Assembly (NCBI GenBank): GCA_013003415.1
Contig: JABDJR010000496.1
Coordinates: 1 to 7,841, forward strand
Source of the DNA: Candidatus Eiseniibacteriota bacterium
GTDB lineage: Bacteria; Eisenbacteria; RBG-16-71-46; JABDJR01
Length of the DNA: 7,841 nt
Direction: 5' to 3'
Both the position numbers and the translations under genes were made by a program. The notes under the pieces were generated by a model. That model saw only the letters and a program-made list of their open reading frames with translations, was not told the origin of the DNA and searched no databases. This document shows, piece by piece, positions 6,230 through 7,841 of the stretch. Numbering within the stretch: position 1 is the first letter of the stretch; every line of letters starts with the position of its first letter.

Positions 6230-6640
6230 ATGGCAGCGCCCTTTCGTCTCTCCGTCATCACCCAAGCCAGAACTCTTCTTACCGACGAAGTGACGTCGGT
6301 TACGGCTCCCGGTTCCGAGGGTTATCTGGGAATTTGGGCCAATCACGCGCCCTTGGTAACCATGCTGGTTCCAGGTCGCCTGACGATCAAAGATCTGCAA
6401 GGAAACGAAAAGGTCTACTCCATCAGTGGCGGCTTCTTGGAAGTCTCGCGAAATGTGGTGACTCTCCTGGCTGACTCGGTAGAGGCCCCGACGGACATCG
6501 ATAAAGAGCGGGCCAAAGCTGCTGCCAAGCGCGCTCGCGAGCGTCTAGCCAAGCGCGGACCGGGTATCGTTGACATCGACATGACGCGTGCCGAGGCTGC
6601 GTTGCAGCGCGCTCTCAATCGCCTCAAGCACGCCCGTTAG
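6230..6640 (+). CDS. atpC: F1Fo ATP synthase subunit epsilon
   Basis: Epsilon rides on gamma and the c-ring and can block ATP hydrolysis. The 136-residue protein has the N-terminal beta-sandwich (about 1-85), with the family stretch APGSEGYLGIWANHAPLVT at 26-44. Two C-terminal helices follow (about 89-136). Both helices carry the pattern IDxxRAxxAxxRAxxRL: IDKERA begins at 90 and IDMTRA at 116. The first copy matches the I(L)DxxRA ATP-binding motif described for thermophilic Bacillus PS3 epsilon, and Glu85 may match a further ligand there. This suggests a form whose inhibitory arm responds to ATP level. It starts nine bases after the atpD stop with a good Shine-Dalgarno. It is the last recognisable ATP synthase gene. 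Confidence 0.96.
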   Translation: MAAPFRLSVITQARTLLTDEVTSVTAPGSEGYLGIWANHAPLVTMLVPGRLTIKDLQGNEKVYSISGGFLEVSRNVVTLLADSVEAPTDIDKERAKAAAKRARERLAKRGPGIVDIDMTRAEAALQRALNRLKHAR

Positions 6641-6666
6641 GTAGAGCCCTGCCTCCGAAACCAGAA

Positions 6667-6684
6667 CCCTCTGTTTCCCTTCCC
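6667..6684 (+). promoter_or_regulatory. Pyrimidine tract before the 6688 gene
   Basis: Seventeen of these 18 bases are C or T, and they occupy the place where a Shine-Dalgarno would be expected. It could be an S1-type ribosome contact, or simply mean that the real start or initiation mode differs. No terminator or promoter is visible in the 47-base gap after atpC. Confidence 0.3.
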
Positions 6685-6687
6685 AGC

Positions 6688-7593
6688 ATGATTGCGCGTT
6701 GGATTGGATACTATCTCTGGAATCACTCGGAACCGGATCACCTCCCCATTGTCTACGATAGTCCCGGAACATCACCAAGAGTGTCGTTCGCTTTAAAGGT
6801 CATCACCGCCGGCGTTGTTGGTGTTGCCCTATCGATTGGCACCATGGGAGGCATTGCTTGGCTTCGTATGAGTCACCTCGCCACAGTTTTTCAGAATCCT
6901 GAAGACCAAGTCTCGCTTTCCGAAACCTCCTGGGCTCTCCGCGAAACTCCAAACGAGGAATTTTGGATGAAGCTCTACCCGGGTTATGAAGCGAGCTTCC
7001 AGGCGGCGGCCAAGTCGGTAGAGGCGGGGAAGAACGATCTGCGAACGCTGCATGAAGAATTCTCCAAACTTCGACCCAAACTCAATCCTCTGGGCCCGCC
7101 CGCCCGCTATCTCGAAGCAAAGCCCATGATGGAACCTCTGAGAAAGGCTCTCGATCAGGTCCGACCTTGGCACCGGCAGACCCTGCTCTATCAAGAGATC
7201 CTTTTAGATCTGGAGGCCTATGAGGCCATCACCCCTCGGGGGACGGCGGAGGGTCAGATCGGTGAGATCGGCTCTGAGGAGCTGATCACGATCACGATCG
7301 AGGACGGAAACGGGCGCCCGGTCTTCGTTTCTCCTCGGCTAAGTAAAGGCCAGGCCTTCAGTTTCCCCATGGACCGGACCTATAGGGTCCGCCTCCAGAT
7401 TTGGGAAAAAAGCGCCTCCGGAGTGGCGGCCGGAGAGTCAAAAACCTTCTCCTTGACCTCCTGGCCCAATGCGCCGATTGTCTTTAGGGGGATTCGGACC
7501 CCCGTATCCCTTGTATTCGACAACGAGATCACTCGCCTGGTACCCGATCTCAAGCAAGTTAGCGCGTTTGCCTTGGCTCAACTCCAAATCTAG
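6688..7593 (+). CDS. Membrane-anchored protein of unknown function
   Basis: I do not recognise this 301-residue protein. A short N-terminal tail (1-35, with YYLWNHSEPDH) is followed by one hydrophobic segment at about 36-58 (ITAGVVGVALSIGTMGGIAWL). A charged, probably helical part follows (about 78-180). The last part (about 195-285) has alternating strand-like sequence (ELITITIEDGNGRPVFV, TYRVRLQIWEK) that could form a small beta-sandwich. The likely layout is a cytoplasmic tail, one membrane anchor and a large periplasmic part; this is inferred. No catalytic motif is visible. It starts 47 bases after atpC with no terminator between, but also with no Shine-Dalgarno. The frame is open upstream, so the start is uncertain. 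Its 19 Arg codons include two AGA, two AGG, three CGA and five CGG, unlike atpA and atpD. The stop is six bases before the lipoprotein gene, suggesting the two are expressed together. Confidence 0.75.
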   Translation: MIARWIGYYLWNHSEPDHLPIVYDSPGTSPRVSFALKVITAGVVGVALSIGTMGGIAWLRMSHLATVFQNPEDQVSLSETSWALRETPNEEFWMKLYPGYEASFQAAAKSVEAGKNDLRTLHEEFSKLRPKLNPLGPPARYLEAKPMMEPLRKALDQVRPWHRQTLLYQEILLDLEAYEAITPRGTAEGQIGEIGSEELITITIEDGNGRPVFVSPRLSKGQAFSFPMDRTYRVRLQIWEKSASGVAAGESKTFSLTSWPNAPIVFRGIRTPVSLVFDNEITRLVPDLKQVSAFALAQLQI

Positions 7594-7599
7594 GAACTC

Positions 7600-7841
7600 A
7601 TGTCGGTTCGATTCCAAAGCATCTCCAAAACTCCCAGCGTCGTCGTGGGTGTTCTATGTCTTGTTCTTGCTGGAATGCTGACGGCTTGTGGTGGCAGCAC
7701 CGAAGTTGTGGTGAAAGTCTCCGATGAGGAAGGCTCACCGATCGCAGGCGTTTCCATTAGTCAGGTGGGTGGCTCGTCTGATCTAGGAACCACGGATGTA
7801 GACGGATTGGTGACCATCGTGCCTGAAGTGGGCGACGACGA
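7600..7841 (+). CDS. Lipoprotein with carboxypeptidase-regulatory-like domain, 3' end outside window
   Basis: An ATG opens a frame that runs to the right edge (80 full codons). The N-terminus is a lipoprotein signal: basic residues (Arg4, Lys10), a hydrophobic core (about 13-26), and the lipobox LTAC with Cys30 followed by GG. The mature protein would be lipid-anchored at Cys30. From about residue 34, VVVKVSDEEGSPIAGVSIS followed by LGTTDVDGLVTI resembles the start of a CarboxypepD_reg-like or similar Ig-like beta-sandwich, with the usual 'extra options, then DxDG' spacing. That fold is common in surface proteins and does not give a specific role. AGGA (7592-7595), overlapping the stop of the previous gene, is a plausible though close Shine-Dalgarno. 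This tight coupling suggests a joint role with the upstream anchored protein. Confidence 0.8.
   Translation, partial: MSVRFQSISKTPSVVVGVLCLVLAGMLTACGGSTEVVVKVSDEEGSPIAGVSISQVGGSSDLGTTDVDGLVTIVPEVGDD

Noticed and set aside
5072..6400. A 442-codon open frame on the - strand opposite atpD
   Set aside because: It lies antisense to an intact, fully conserved atpD, its translation has no recognisable domain, and such long shadows arise from the biased third positions of highly expressed genes.
6641..6687. A terminator after atpC
   Set aside because: No stem of useful length followed by a T-run could be found in the gap.
7257..7299. Five GATC sites in 43 bases, including a short GATCAC-type repeat
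   Set aside because: They lie inside the 6688 gene where Ile and Asp-type codons (ITITIED) explain them, and GATC is frequent elsewhere in the window.
7375..7391. Inverted repeat CGGACC-TATAG-GGTCCG
   Set aside because: It is inside the coding frame of the 6688 gene, has no U-run, and a six-base stem is expected by chance at this GC content.

Overview
The window is almost entirely one F-type ATP synthase operon on the + strand, in the classical bacterial order atpB(a)-atpE(c)-atpF(b)-atpH(delta)-atpA(alpha)-atpG(gamma)-atpD(beta)-atpC(epsilon). It is followed by two further same-strand genes: an unrecognised membrane-anchored protein and the start of a lipoprotein. No RNA gene, insertion sequence, CRISPR array or convincing promoter was found. 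No stretch longer than about 75 bases lacks a gene.

Organism: a bacterium of moderately high GC. It is probably diderm, because the subunit a gene appears to encode an exported N-terminus and the last gene has a lipobox. The single b gene (no b' copy), the absence of a regulatory insert in gamma and the mixed features argue against cyanobacteria. I cannot fix the phylum; Acidobacteriota, Myxococcota/Bdellovibrionota-like or FCB-type lineages would all fit. The c subunit carries a proton-type ion site, so the enzyme is expected to be H+-coupled.

Layout: 2-997 atpB, cut by the left edge and carrying a signal-peptide-like N-terminus plus a His/Asp-rich stretch; 1024-1245 atpE with the best Shine-Dalgarno of the operon; 1233-1281 two back-to-back hairpins leading into atpF; 1293-1784 atpF; 1788-2342 atpH; 2357-3880 atpA; 3884-4735 atpG; 4745-4772 an imperfect hairpin in the longest gap; 4808-6220 atpD; 6230-6640 atpC; 6688-7593 unknown anchored protein; 7600-7841 lipoprotein, cut by the right edge. 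Other gaps are a few bases, so translation is probably coupled through the operon. The promoter must lie left of the window.

Together atpB, atpE and atpF make the membrane Fo part (proton path, c-ring, stator stalk). The genes atpH, atpA, atpG, atpD and atpC make F1 (stator cap, catalytic hexamer, rotor shaft and regulatory subunit). Ribosome-binding sites, hairpins and arginine codon choice vary from gene to gene in a way that broadly follows the unequal subunit numbers needed. The less ordinary parts are the His-rich termini of subunit a, the hairpins at atpE/atpF and atpG/atpD, an ATP-sensor-like motif in epsilon, and the two trailing envelope genes, which have different codon usage and no visible terminator separating them from the operon.
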